The notes below the pieces were generated by a model, which was not told where the DNA came from, ran no database searches, and saw only the letters and a list, made by a program, of their open reading frames with translations. This document shows positions 1 to 10,538 of a stretch of 64,000 nt of DNA, one piece after another. The stretch is from Corella eumyota (Eukaryota; Chordata; Ascidiacea; Phlebobranchia; Corellidae). Location: positions 12,188,990-12,252,989 of the forward strand of contig OY720102.1 in NCBI GenBank assembly GCA_963082875.1, in the 5' to 3' direction. Position 1 is the stretch's first letter. Each line of letters opens with the position of its first letter. The position numbers and the translations under genes were made by a program.

Positions 1-2063
1 GCCACTGCATTTTCAATGCTAAACACTCGATTATAGCGGTTTTATTAAAATATTACTAAATTATAAAAACTAGCAATAATATTTAAATAGGTTTTTATTA
101 TTAATTAAATCTCAGTTAAAAATAAAAAAAATATTTCAGAAAAAAGTCAAAATCAATCCTATTCACAGATATCTTTGGTTAAGACAAACATTTACAAGAT
201 TTGTATAATAAAGGTGAAAAATATACATCTAGAACAAAGACACTTTTCAGTTCAACAATTTTCGCCTCCTAAAAAACACTAAAAACTCAAGTTTAAAACT
301 TTTCTTCAAGTTTACTTTATTTCTAAAAATAGCTTGTTAATTACATTAACAAATACAAAATAATGCAGTAATCAACAGAAATGAATTTTAGATAAAATCG
401 CCTACTAATTAAAGTAGGCCTTTCAAAAACAAAATTAACTCAAAAATACTCTTATCCACGGAAATCTTTAGTAAAAGGCGAAAGATTTACTCGTTATGAA
501 TAAAAGTCCAAGTAAAAGATTTTTATTGAAACTGAAGTATATTTCACAATTAAATAAATTAATTTGTGGTGTTTGTGATCAGTTATAAGTTAAAACAGAT
601 ACACTTCACTAACAAAAACTTAAATAACAATATAATTTTAACAAACTTCAAGAAAAAGTTTGTTGTAATAAGCAATCCAAGTTTGGCCACTGCATTTTCA
701 ATGCTAAACACTCGATTATAGCAGTTTTATTAAAATATTACTAAATTATAAAAACTAGCAATAATATTTAAATAGGTTTTTATTATTAATTAAATCTCAG
801 TTAAAAATAAAAAAAATATTTCAGAAAAAAGTCAAAATCAATCCTATTTACAGATATCTTTGGTTAAGACAAACATTTACACGATTTGTATAATAAAGGT
901 GAAAAATATACATCTAGAACAAAGACACTTTTCAGTTCAACAATTTTCGCCTCCTAAAAAACACTAAAAACTCAAGTTTAAAACTTTTCTTCAAGTTTAC
1001 TTTATTTCTAAAAATAGCTTGTAAATTACATTAACAAATACAAAATAATGCAGTAATCAACAGAAATGAATTTTAAGTAAAATCGCCTACTAATAAAAGT
1101 AGGACTTTTAAAAACAAAATTAACTCAAAAATACTCTTATCTACGGAAATCTTTAGTAAAAGGCGAAAGATTTACTCGATATGAATAAAAGACCGAGTAA
1201 AATATTTTTATTGAAACTGAAGTATATTTCACAATTAAATAAATTAATTTGTGGTGTTTGTGATCAGTTATAAGTTAAAACAGATACACTTCACTAACAA
1301 AAACTCAAATAACAATATAATTTTAACAAACTTCAAGAAAAAGTTTGTTGTAATAAGCAGTCAAAGTTTGGCCACTGCATTTTCAATGCTAAACACTCGA
1401 TTATAGCAGTTTTATTAAAATATTACTAAATTATAAAAACTAGCAATAATATTTAAATAGGTTTTTATTATTAATTAAATCTCAGTTAAAAATAAAAAAA
1501 ATATTTCAGAAAAAAGTCAAAATCAATCCTATTCACAGATATCTTTGGTTAAGACAAACATTTACACGATTTGTATAATAAAGGTGAAAAATATACATCT
1601 AGAACAAAGACACTTTTCAGTTCAACAATTTTCGCCTCCTAAAAAACACTAAAAACTCAAGTTTAAAACTTTTCTTCAAGTTTACTTTATTTCTAAAAAT
1701 AGCTTGTTAATTACATTAACAAATACAAAATAATGCAGTAATCAACAGAAATGAATTTTAGATAAAATCGCCTACTAATTAAAGTAGGCCTTTCAAAAAC
1801 AAAATTAACTCAAAAATACTCTTATCCACGGAAATCTTTAGTAAAAGGCGAAAGATTTACTCGATATGAATAAAAGTCCGAGTAAAATATTTTTATTGAA
1901 ACTGAAGTATATTTCGCAATTAAATAATATAATTTGTGGTGTTTGTGATCAGTTAAAAGTTAAAACAGATACACTTAATACATTTTACTAACAAAAACTT
2001 AAATAACAATATAATTTTAACAAACTTCAAGAAAAAGTTTGTTGTAATAAGCAGTCAAAGTTT
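1..2063 (+). repeat. Left HOR copy L0, last three monomers (685, 685, 694)
   Basis: M1-M3 match the last three positions of the 12-monomer left HOR (M34-M36 at 23282-25345). M1 and M34 share the changes TTACAAGATTT and TCGTTATGAAT and the AAAAGATTTTT ending. The phase point of M1 lies one base before the window, so the array continues to the left. Confidence 0.85.
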
Positions 2064-2796
2064 GGCCACTGCATTTTTAATGCTAGACACTCGATTATAT
2101 CAGTTTTATTTAAATATTACTAAATTATAAAAACTAGCAATCATATTTAAATGGGTTTTTATTATTAATTAAATCTCAGTTAAAAATAAAAAAATATTTC
2201 AGTAATTACACTCTTGTTTCAGTTGGTCACTTAAAATAAAGTGTAACTCAAAATTAATCCTATTCACAGATATCTTTGGTTAAGACAAACTTTTACACGA
2301 TTTGTATAATAAAGGTGAAAAATATACATCTAGAACAAATACACTTTTCAGTTCAACAATTTTCGCCTCCTAAAAAACACTAAAAACTCTCAAGTTTAAA
2401 ACTTTTCTTCAAGTTTACTTTATTTCTAAAAATAGCTTGTTAATTACATTAACAAATACAAAATAATGCAGTAATCAACAGAAATGAATTTTAGATAAAA
2501 TCGCCTACTAATTAAAGTAGGCCTTTCAAAAACAAAATTAACTCAAAAATACTCTTATCCACGGAAATCTTTAGTAAAAGGCGAAAGATTTACTCGATAT
2601 GAATAAAAGTCCGAGTAAAATATTTTTATTGAAACTGAAGTATATTTCGCAATTAAATAATATAATTTGTGGTGTTTGTGATCAGTTAAAAGTTAAAACA
2701 GATACACTTAATACATTTTACTAACAAAAACTTAAATAACAATATAATTTTAACAAACTTCAAGAAAAAGTTTGTTGTAATAAGCAGTCAAAGTTT
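2064..2796 (+). repeat. Extra hybrid monomer M4 (733 bp) between HOR copies
   Basis: M4 begins like M5 (B-type with the 2-bp CTCTCAAG addition) and ends like M3 (AATTAAATAATAT, AGTTAAAAG, plus the 9-bp duplication). Other HOR copies pass directly from the 694-bp to the 724-bp monomer, so M4 is a one-monomer tandem gain, most simply from unequal exchange between neighbours M3 and M5. Confidence 0.75.
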
Positions 2797-3520
2797 GGCC
2801 ACTGCATTTTTAATGCTAGACACTCGATTATATCAGTTTTATTTAAATATTACTAAATTATAAAAACTAGCAATCATATTTAAATGGGTTTTTATTATTA
2901 ATTAAATCTCAGTTAAAAATAAAAAAATATTTCAGTAATTACACTCTTGTTTCAGTTGGTCACTTAAAATAAAGTGTAACTCAAAATTAATCCTATTCAC
3001 AGATATCTTTGGTTAAGACAAACTTTTACACGATTTGTATAATAAAGGTGAAAAATATACATCTAGAACAAATACACTTTTCAGTTCAACAATTTTCGCC
3101 TCCTAAAAAACACTAAAAACTCTCAAGTTTAAAACTTTTCTTCAAGTTTACTTTATTTCTAAAAATAGCTTGTAAATTACATTAACAAATACAAAATAAT
3201 GCAGTAATCAACAGAAATGAATTTTAAGTAAAATCGCCTACTAATAAAAGTAGGACTTTCAAACACAAAATTAACTCAAAAATACTCTTATCTACGGAAA
3301 TCTTTAGTAAAAGGCGAAAGATTTACTCGATATGAATAAAAGTCCGAGTAAAATATTTTTATTGAAACTGAAGTATATTTCACAATTAAATAAATTAATT
3401 TGTGGTGTTTGTGATCAGTTATAAGTTAAAACAGATACACTTCACTAACAAAAACTCAAATAACAATATAATTTTAACAAACTTCAAGAAAAAGTTTGTT
3501 GTAATAAGCAGTCAAAGTTT

Positions 3521-4183
3521 GGCCACTGCATTTTCAATGCTAAACACTCGATTATAGCAGTTTTATTAAAATATTACTAAATTATAAAAACTAGCAATAA
3601 TATTTAAATAGGTTTTTATTATTAATTAAATCTCAGTTAAAAATAAAAAAAATATTTCAGAAAAAAGTCAAAATCAATCCTATTCACAGATATCTTTGGT
3701 TAAGACAAACATTTACACGATTTGTATAATAAAGGTGAAAAATATACATCTAGAACAAAGACACTTTTCAGTTCAACAATTTTCGCCTCCTAAAAAACAC
3801 TAAAAACTCAGTTTAAAACTTTTCTTCAAGTTTACTTTATTTCTAAAAATTGCTTGTTAATTACATTGTTAATTACATTAACAATTACAAAACAATGCAG
3901 TAATAAACAGAAATGAATTTTAGGTAAAATCGCCTACTATTAAAAGTAGGCCTTTCAAAAACAAATTTAACTCTAAAATACTCTTACCCACGGAAATCTT
4001 TAGTAAAAGGCGAAAGATTTACTCGATATGAATAAAAGTCCGAGTAAAATACCTTTATTGAAACTGAACTAAATTTCACAATTAAAACTTAAAACAGATA
4101 CACTTTACTAACAAAAACTCGAAAAACAATATAATTTCAACAAACTTCAAGGAAAAGTTTGTTGTAAGAAGCAGTCAAAGTTT
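3521..4183 (+). repeat. M6, shortest monomer (663 bp), with a private 33-bp deletion
   Basis: This 696-class monomer lacks 33 bp at about 4086/4087, which removes the GTGGTGTTTG block present in every other copy. Its counterpart M26 is full length and shares the unusual GTTGTAAGAAGC with it, so the deletion came after the L1/L2 duplication. Confidence 0.85.
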
Positions 4184-4325
4184 GGCCGCTGCATTTTTAA
4201 TGCTAGACACTCGATTATATCAGTTTTATTTAAATATTACTAAATTATAAAAACTAGCAATCACATTTAAATGGGTTTTTATTATTAATTAAATCTCAGT
4301 TAAAAATAAAAAAATATTTCAGAAA

Positions 4326-4366
4326 TTACACTCTTGTTTCAGTTGGTCACTTAAAATAAAGTGTAA
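4326..4366. repeat. Inverted repeat in B-type monomers (TTACACT / AGTGTAA)
   Basis: Arms TTACACT (4326-4332) and AGTGTAA (4360-4366) are perfect complements. A second hairpin nested on the right side pairs CACTT (4348-4352) with AAGTG (4359-4363). The segment is present in all B-type and right-domain long monomers and absent from A-type ones, where 38 bp are missing. It looks like an inserted palindrome but aligns with the second half of the monomer, so it is ancestral sequence that A-type copies lost. Confidence 0.7.
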
Positions 4367-4554
4367 CTCAAAATTAATCCTATTCACAGATATCTTTGGT
4401 TAAGACAAACTTTTACACGATTTGTATAATAAAGGTGAAAAATATACATCTAGAACAAATACACTTTTCAGTTCAACAATTTTCGCCTCCTAAAAAACAC
4501 TAAAAACTCAAGTTTAAAATTTTTCTTCAAGTTTACTTTATTTCTAAAAATAGC

Positions 4555-4573
4555 TTGTTAATTACATTAACAA
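4555..4573. repeat. Conserved short hairpin TTGTTAAT-TAC-ATTAACAA
   Basis: Perfect 8-bp arms surround a 3-base loop. It recurs at the same place in the monomers that read CTTGTTAATT; those that read CTTGTAAATT carry one mismatch in the left arm. The 696-bp class carries a 12-bp tandem duplication here. Two array exchange points (M42 and M80) map just beside this site. Confidence 0.7.
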
Positions 4574-4620
4574 ATACAAAATAATGCAGTAATCAACAGA
4601 AATGAATTTTAAGTAAAATC

Positions 4621-4640
4621 GCCTACTAATAAAAGTAGGC
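4621..4640. repeat. Conserved hairpin GCCTACT-AATAAA-AGTAGGC
   Basis: A 7-bp perfect stem closes a 6-base loop. Across classes the loop reads AATAAA, AATTAA or ATTAAA while the six inner pairs CCTACT/AGTAGG stay intact. In the class ending AGTAGGAC the outermost pair is lost, and in the M58/M59/M65/M81 class (AAAGTTGG) the stem is broken. It is among the most GC-rich parts of the monomer. A protein site or a cruciform are both possible; neither is shown. Confidence 0.7.
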
Positions 4641-4706
4641 CTTTCAAAAACAAAATTAACTCAAAAATACTCTTATCCACGGAAATCTTTAGTAAAAGGC
4701 GAAAGA

Positions 4707-4737
4707 TTTACTCGATCTGAATAAAAGTCCGAGTAAA
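4707..4737. repeat. Inverted repeat TTTACTCG / CGAGTAAA, 15-base loop
   Basis: Eight-bp perfect arms lie at 4707-4714 and 4730-4737. They are intact in most left-domain monomers. Many right-domain copies read GTCAGAGTAAAA, which breaks one pair. The left arm lies in the region shared with the first half of the monomer, where the corresponding sequence is TTTACACG without a matching right arm. Confidence 0.65.
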
Positions 4738-4860
4738 ATATTTTTATTGAAACTGAAGTATATTTCACAATTAAATAAATTAATTTGTGGTGTTTGTGAT
4801 CAGTTATAAGTTAAAACAGATACACTTCACTAACAAAAACTCAAATAACAATATAATTTT

Positions 4861-4885
4861 AACAAACTTCAAGAAAAAGTTTGTT
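4861..4885. repeat. Conserved hairpin AACAAACTT-(7)-AAGTTTGTT
   Basis: Nine-bp perfect arms (4861-4869 and 4877-4885) enclose the loop CAAGAAA. In other classes the loop is CAAGGAA, or 8 bases long (CAAGGAAA), with the arms unchanged; the 716-bp right-domain class keeps the stem but reads TTTAAATAAGC just beyond it. It sits in the spacer segment, outside the two half-repeats, and is the longest stem in the monomer that I found by eye. Confidence 0.7.
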
Positions 4886-6167
4886 GTAATAAGCAGTCCA
4901 AGTTTGGCCACTGCATTTTCAATGCTAAACACTCGATTATAGCGGTTTTATTAAAATATTACTAAATTATAAAAACTAGCAATAATATTTAAATAGGTTT
5001 TTATTATTAATTAAATCTCAGTTAAAAATAAAAAAAATATTTCAGAAAAAAGTCAAAATCAATCCTATTTACAGATATCTTTGGTTAAGACAAACATTTA
5101 CACGATTTGTATAATAAAGGTGAAAAATATACATCTAGAACAAAGACACTTTTCAGTTCAACAATTTTCGCCTCCTAAAAAACACTAAAAACTCAAGTTT
5201 AAAACTTTTCTTCAAGTTTACTTTATTTCTAAAAATAGCTTGTAAATTACATTAACAAATACAAAATAATGCAGTAATCAACAGAAATGAATTTTAAGTA
5301 AAATCGCCTACTAATAAAAGTAGGACTTTCAAAAACAAAATTAACTCAAAAATACTCTTATCTACGGAAATCTTTAGTAAAAGGCGAAAGATTTACTCGA
5401 TATGAATAAAAGACCGAGTAAAATATTTTTATTGAAACTGAAGTATATTTCACAATTAAATAAATTAATTTGTGGTGTTTGTGATCAGTTATAAGTTAAA
5501 ACAGATACACTTCACTAACAAAAACTCAAATAACAATATAATTTTAACAAACTTCAAGAAAAAGTTTGTTGTAATAAGCAGTCAAAGTTTGGCCACTGCA
5601 TTTTCAATGCTAAACACTCGATTATAGCAGTTTTATTAAAATATTACTAAATTATAAAAACTAGCAATAATATTGAAATAGGTTTTTATTATTAATTAAA
5701 TCTCAGTTAAAAATAAAAAAAATATTTCAGAAAAAAGTCAAAATCAATCCTATTCACAGATATCTTTGGTTAAGACAAACATTTACACGATTTGTATAAT
5801 AAAGGTGAAAAATATACATCTAGAACAAAGACACTTTTCAGTTCAACAATTTTCGCCTCCTAAAAAACACTAAAAACTCAGTTTAAAACTTTTCTTCAAG
5901 TTTACTTTATTTCTAAAAATTGCTTGTTAATTACATTGTTAATTACATTAACAATTACAAAACAATGCAGTAATAAACAGAAATGAATTTTAGGTAAAAT
6001 CGCCTACTATTAAAAGTAGGCCTTTCAAAAACAAATTTAACTCTAAAATACTCTTACCCACGGAAATCTTTAGTAAAAGGCGAAAGATTTACTCGATATG
6101 AATAAAAGTCCGAGTAAAATACCTTTATTGAAACTGAACTAAATTTCACAATTAAATAAATTAATTT

Positions 6168-6353
6168 GTGGTGTTTGTTATTAGTTATAACTTAAAACAG
6201 ATACACTTTACTAACAAAAACTCGAAAAACAATATAATTTCAACAAACTTCAAGGAAAAGTTTGTTGTAATAAGCAGTCAAAGTTTAGCCGCTGCATTTT
6301 TAATGCTAGACACTCGATTATATCAGTTTTATTTAAATATTACTAAATTATAA
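6168..6353 (+). other. Recurrent 61-64-codon open frame starting at GTG, probably not a gene
   Basis: One such frame lies at the same place in many monomers, crossing the spacer segment and the front of the next monomer; other examples are 8319-8504, 40226-40420 and 63644-63829. It has no ATG start, no recognised domain and no signal or membrane segment. In A-type copies it ends a few codons earlier at TTATAG; in 694-class copies it stops after six codons (AGT TAA); in 716-class copies it is cut by TTTAAATAAG; and in several 735-class copies an added A shifts the frame. With about 9% stop codons expected at this composition, one open run of this size per monomer is not surprising. I read it as a by-product of the repeat. 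Confidence 0.75.
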
Positions 6354-9159
6354 AAACTAGCAATCACATTTAAATGGGTTTTTATTATTAATTAAATCTC
6401 AGTTAAAAATAAAAAAATATTTCAGAAATTACACTCTTGTTTCAGTTGGTCACTTAAAATAAAGTGTAACTCAAAATTAATCCTATTCACAGATATCTTT
6501 GGTTAAGACAAACTTTTACACGATTTGTATAATAAAGGTGAAAAATATACATCTAGAACAAATACACTTTTCAGTTCAACAATTTTCGCCTCCTAAAAAA
6601 CACTAAAAACTCAAGTTTAAAATTTTTCTTCAAGTTTACTTTATTTCTAAAAATAGCTTGTTAATTACATTAACAAATACAAAATAATGCAGTAATCAAC
6701 AGAAATGAATTTTAAGTAAAATCGCCTACTAATAAAAGTAGGCCTTTCAAAAACAAAATTAACTCAAAAATACTCTTATCCACGGAAATCTTTAGTAAAA
6801 GGCGAAAGATTTACTCGATATGAATAAAAGTCCGAGTAAAATATTTTTATTGAAACTGAAGTATATTTCGCAATTAAATAATATAATTTGTGGTGTTTGT
6901 GATCAGTTAAAAGTTAAAACAGATACACTTAATACATTTTACTAACAAAAACTTAAATAACAATATAATTTTAACAAACTTCAAGAAAAAGTTTGTTGTA
7001 ATAAGCAGTCAAAGTTTGGCCACTGCATTTTTAATGCTAGACACTCGATTATATCAGTTTTATTTAAATATTACTAAATTATAAAAACTAGCAATCATAT
7101 TTAAATGGGTTTTTATTATTAATTAAATCTCAGTTAAAAATAAAAAAATATTTCAGAAATTACACTCTTGTTTCAGTTGGTCACTTAAAATAAAGTGTAA
7201 CTCAAAATTAATCCTATTCACAGATATCTTTGGTTAAGACAAACTTTTACACGATTTGTATAATAAAGGTGAAAAATATACATCTAGAACAAATACACTT
7301 TTCAGTTCAACAATTTTCGCCTCCTAAAAAACACTAAAAACTCTCAAGTTTAAAACTTTTCTTCAAGTTTACTTTATTTCTAAAAATAGCTTGTAAATTA
7401 CATTAACAAATACAAAATAATGCAGTAATCAACAGAAATGAATTTTAAGTAAAATCGCCTACTAATAAAAGTAGGACTTTCAAACACAAAATTAACTCAA
7501 AAATACTCTTATCTACGGAAATCTTTAGTAAAAGGCGAAAGATTTACTCGATATGAATTAAAGTCCGAGTAAAATATTTTTATTGAAACTGAAGTATATT
7601 TCACAATTAAATAAATTAATTTGTGGTGTTTGTGATCAGTTATAAGTTAAAACAGATACACTTCACTAACAAAAACTCAAATAACAATATAATTTTAACA
7701 AACTTCAAGAAAAAGTTTGTTGTAATAAGCAGTCAAAGTTTGGCCACTGCATTTTCAATGCTAAACACTCGATTATAGCAGTTTTATTAAAATATTACTA
7801 AATTATAAAAACTAGCAATAATATTTAAATAGAATTTTATTATTAATTAAATCTCAGTTAAAAATAAAAAAAATATTTCAGAAAAAAGTCAAAATCAATC
7901 CTATTCACAGATATCTTTGGTTAAGACAAACATTTACACGATTTGTATAATAAAGGTGAAAAATATACATCTAGAACAAAGACACTTTTCAGTTCAACAA
8001 TTTTCGCCTCCTAAAAAACACTAAAAACTCAGTTTAAAACTTTTCTTCAAGTTTACTTTATTTCTAAAAATTGCTTGTTAATTACATTGTTAATTACATT
8101 AACAATTACAAAACAATGCAGTAATAAACAGAAATGAATTTTAGGTAAAATCGCCTACTATTAAAAGTAGGCCTTTCAAAAACAAATTTAACTCTAAAAT
8201 ACTCTTACCCACGTAAATCTTTAGTAAAAGGCGAAAGATTTACTCGATATGAATAAAAGTCCGAGTAAAATACCTTTATTGAAACTGAACTAAATTTCAC
8301 AATTAAATAAATTAATTTGTGGTGTTTGTTATTAGTTATAACTTAAAACAGATACACTTTACTAACAAAAACTCGAAAAACAATATAATTTTAACAAACT
8401 TCAAGGAAAAGTTTGTTGTAATAAGCAGTCAAAGTTTGGCCGTTGCATTTTTAATGCTAGACACTCGATTATATCAGTTTTATTTAAATATTACTAAATT
8501 ATAAAAACTAGCAATCACATTTAAATGGGTTTTTATTATTAATTAAATCTCAGTTAAAAATAAAAAAATATTTCAGAAATTACACTCTTGTTTCAGTTGG
8601 TCACTTAAAATAAAGTGTAACTCAAAATTAATCCTATTCACAGATATCTTTGGTTAAGACAAACTTTTACACGATTTGTATAATAAAGGTGAAAAATATA
8701 CATCTAGAACAAATACACTTTTCAGTTCAACAATTTTCGCCTCCTAAAAAACACTAAAAACTCAAGTTTAAAATTTTTCTTCAAGTTTACTTTATTTCTA
8801 AAAATAGCTTGTTAATTACATTAACAAATACAAAATAATGCAGTAATCAACAGAAATGAATTTTAAGTAAAATCGCCTACTAATAAAAGTAGGCCTTTCA
8901 AAAACAAAATTAACTCAAAAATACTCTTATCCACGGAAATCTTTAGTAAAAGGCGAAAGATTTACTCGATATGAATAAAAGTCCGAGTAAAATATTTTTA
9001 TTGAAACTGAAGTATATTTCACAATTAAATAAATTAATTTGTGGTGTTTGTGATCAGTTATAAGTTAAAACAGATACACTTCACTAACAAAAACTCAAAT
9101 AACAATATAATTTTAACAAACTTCAAGAAAAAGTTTGTTGTAATAAGCAGTCAAAGTTT

Positions 9160-9844
9160 GGCCACTGCATTTTCAATGCTAAACACTCGATTATAGCGGT
9201 TTTATTAAAATATTACTAAATTATAAAAACTAGCAATAATATTTAAATAGGTTTTTATTATTAATTAAATCTCAGTTAAAAATAAAAAAAATATTTCAGA
9301 AAAAAGTCAAAATCAATCCTATTCACAGATATCTTTGGTTAAGACAAACATTTACAAGATTTGTATAATAAAGGTGAAAAATATACATCTAGAACAAAGA
9401 CACTTTTCAGTTCAACAATTTTCGCCTCCTAAAAAACACTAAAAACTCAAGTTTAAAACTTTTCTTCAAGTTTACTTTATTTCTAAAAATAGCTTGTAAA
9501 TTACATTAACAAATACAAAATAATGCAGTAATCAACCGAAATGAATTTTAAGTAAAATCGCCTACTAATAAAAGTAGGACTTTTAAAAACAAAATTAACT
9601 CAAAAATACTCTTATCTACGGAAATCTTTAGTAAAAGGCGAAAGATTTACTCGATATGAATAAAAGACCGAGTAAAATATTTTTAATGAAACTGAAGTAT
9701 ATTTCACAATTAAATAAATTAATTTGTGGTGTTTGTGATCAGTTATAAGTTAAAACAGATACACTTCACTAACAAAAACTCAAATAACAATATAATTTTA
9801 ACAAACTTCAAGAAAAAGTTTGTTGTAATAAGCAGTCAAAGTTT
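9160..9844 (+). repeat. Fusion monomer M14 (M34-like front, M35-like back)
   Basis: The front has ATAGCGG and TTACAAGATTT as in M34; the back has CTTGTAAATT, GACCGAG and TTTTTAATGAAAC as in M35. The switch lies between 9358 and 9496. One whole monomer is missing at this point, as expected for unequal exchange between adjacent copies in register. Confidence 0.8.
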
Positions 9845-10538
9845 GGCCACTGCATTTTCAATGCTAAACACTCGATTATAGCAGTTTTATTAAAATATTA
9901 CTAAATTATAAAAACTAGCAATAATATTTAAATAGGTTTTTATTATTAATTAAATCTCAGTTAAAAATAAAAAAAATATTTCAGAAAAAAGTCAAAATCA
10001 ATCCTATTCACAGATATCTTTGGTTAAGACAAACATTTACACGATTTGTATAATAAAGGTGAAAAATATACATCTAGAACAAAGACCCTTTTCAGTTCAA
10101 CAATTTTCGCCTCCTAAAAAACACTAAAAACTCAAGTTTAAAACTTTTCTTCAAGTTTACTTTATTTCTAAAAATAGCTTGTTAATTACATTAACAAATA
10201 CAAAATAATGCAGTAATCAACAGAAATGAATTTTAGATAAAATCGCCTACTAATTAAAGTAGGCCTTTCAAAAACAAAATTAACTCAAAAATACTCTTAT
10301 CCACGGAAATCTTTAGTAAAAGGCGAAAGATTTACTCGATATGAATAAAAGTCCGAGTAAAATATTTTTATTGAAACTGAAGTATATTTCGCAATTAAAT
10401 AATATAATTTGTGGTGTTTGTGATCAGTTAAAAGTTAAAACAGATACACTTAATACATTTTACTAACAAAAACTTAAATAACAATATAATTTTAACAAAC
10501 TTCAAGAAAAAGTTTGTTGTAATAAGCAGTCAAAGTTT

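Larger units (their letters stand above)
4184..4905 (+). repeat. Representative full-length B-type monomer (M7, 722 bp): two half-repeats plus spacer
   Basis: This copy shows the internal plan best. The first half (about 4195-4476) and the second half (about 4490-4772) align as direct repeats at an offset of 290-297 bp. Matching landmarks are TTACT at 4237 and 4533, CAGT at 4297 and 4587, TAACTCAAAA at 4364 and 4657, and the pair CACAGATATCTTT / CACGGAAATCTTT at 4385 and 4678. These are followed by ATTTACaCGAT / ATTTACtCGAT and AAAATAT at 4439 and 4735. In one 28-bp stretch ending in TCAGA/TTAGA I count 18 matches. The remaining 135 bp or so (about 4771-4905) have no clear partner. Other monomers are this unit with small indels. 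That the halves share ancestry is seen directly; that the monomer began as a dimer of a shorter satellite is inferred. Confidence 0.8.
2797..10538 (+). repeat. Left HOR copy L1, 11 monomers, 7,742 bp
   Basis: Monomer lengths run 724, 663, 722, 685, 696, 731, 724, 696, 722, 685, 694 (M5-M15). This is the 12-monomer order of L2 with two changes: M6 lacks 33 bp, and one monomer (685 bp) has been lost by fusion at M14. These 718 bp account exactly for the difference from L2 (8,460 bp). Rare shared changes confirm the pairing: GTAAGAAGC in M6 and M26, AATAGAATTTT in M12 and M32, and GACCCTTTTC in M15 and M36. Confidence 0.88.

Noticed and set aside
877-900. TATA-like or minus-10-like promoter (GTATAATAAAGG)
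   Set aside because: Such strings are expected often at this base composition, nothing downstream looks transcribed or coding, and right-domain copies replace it with GTATAAAAAAAGG.
4326-4366. Small palindromic element inserted into B-type monomers
   Set aside because: The segment aligns in register with the second half of the monomer and has no target duplication. Loss from A-type copies explains the pattern better.
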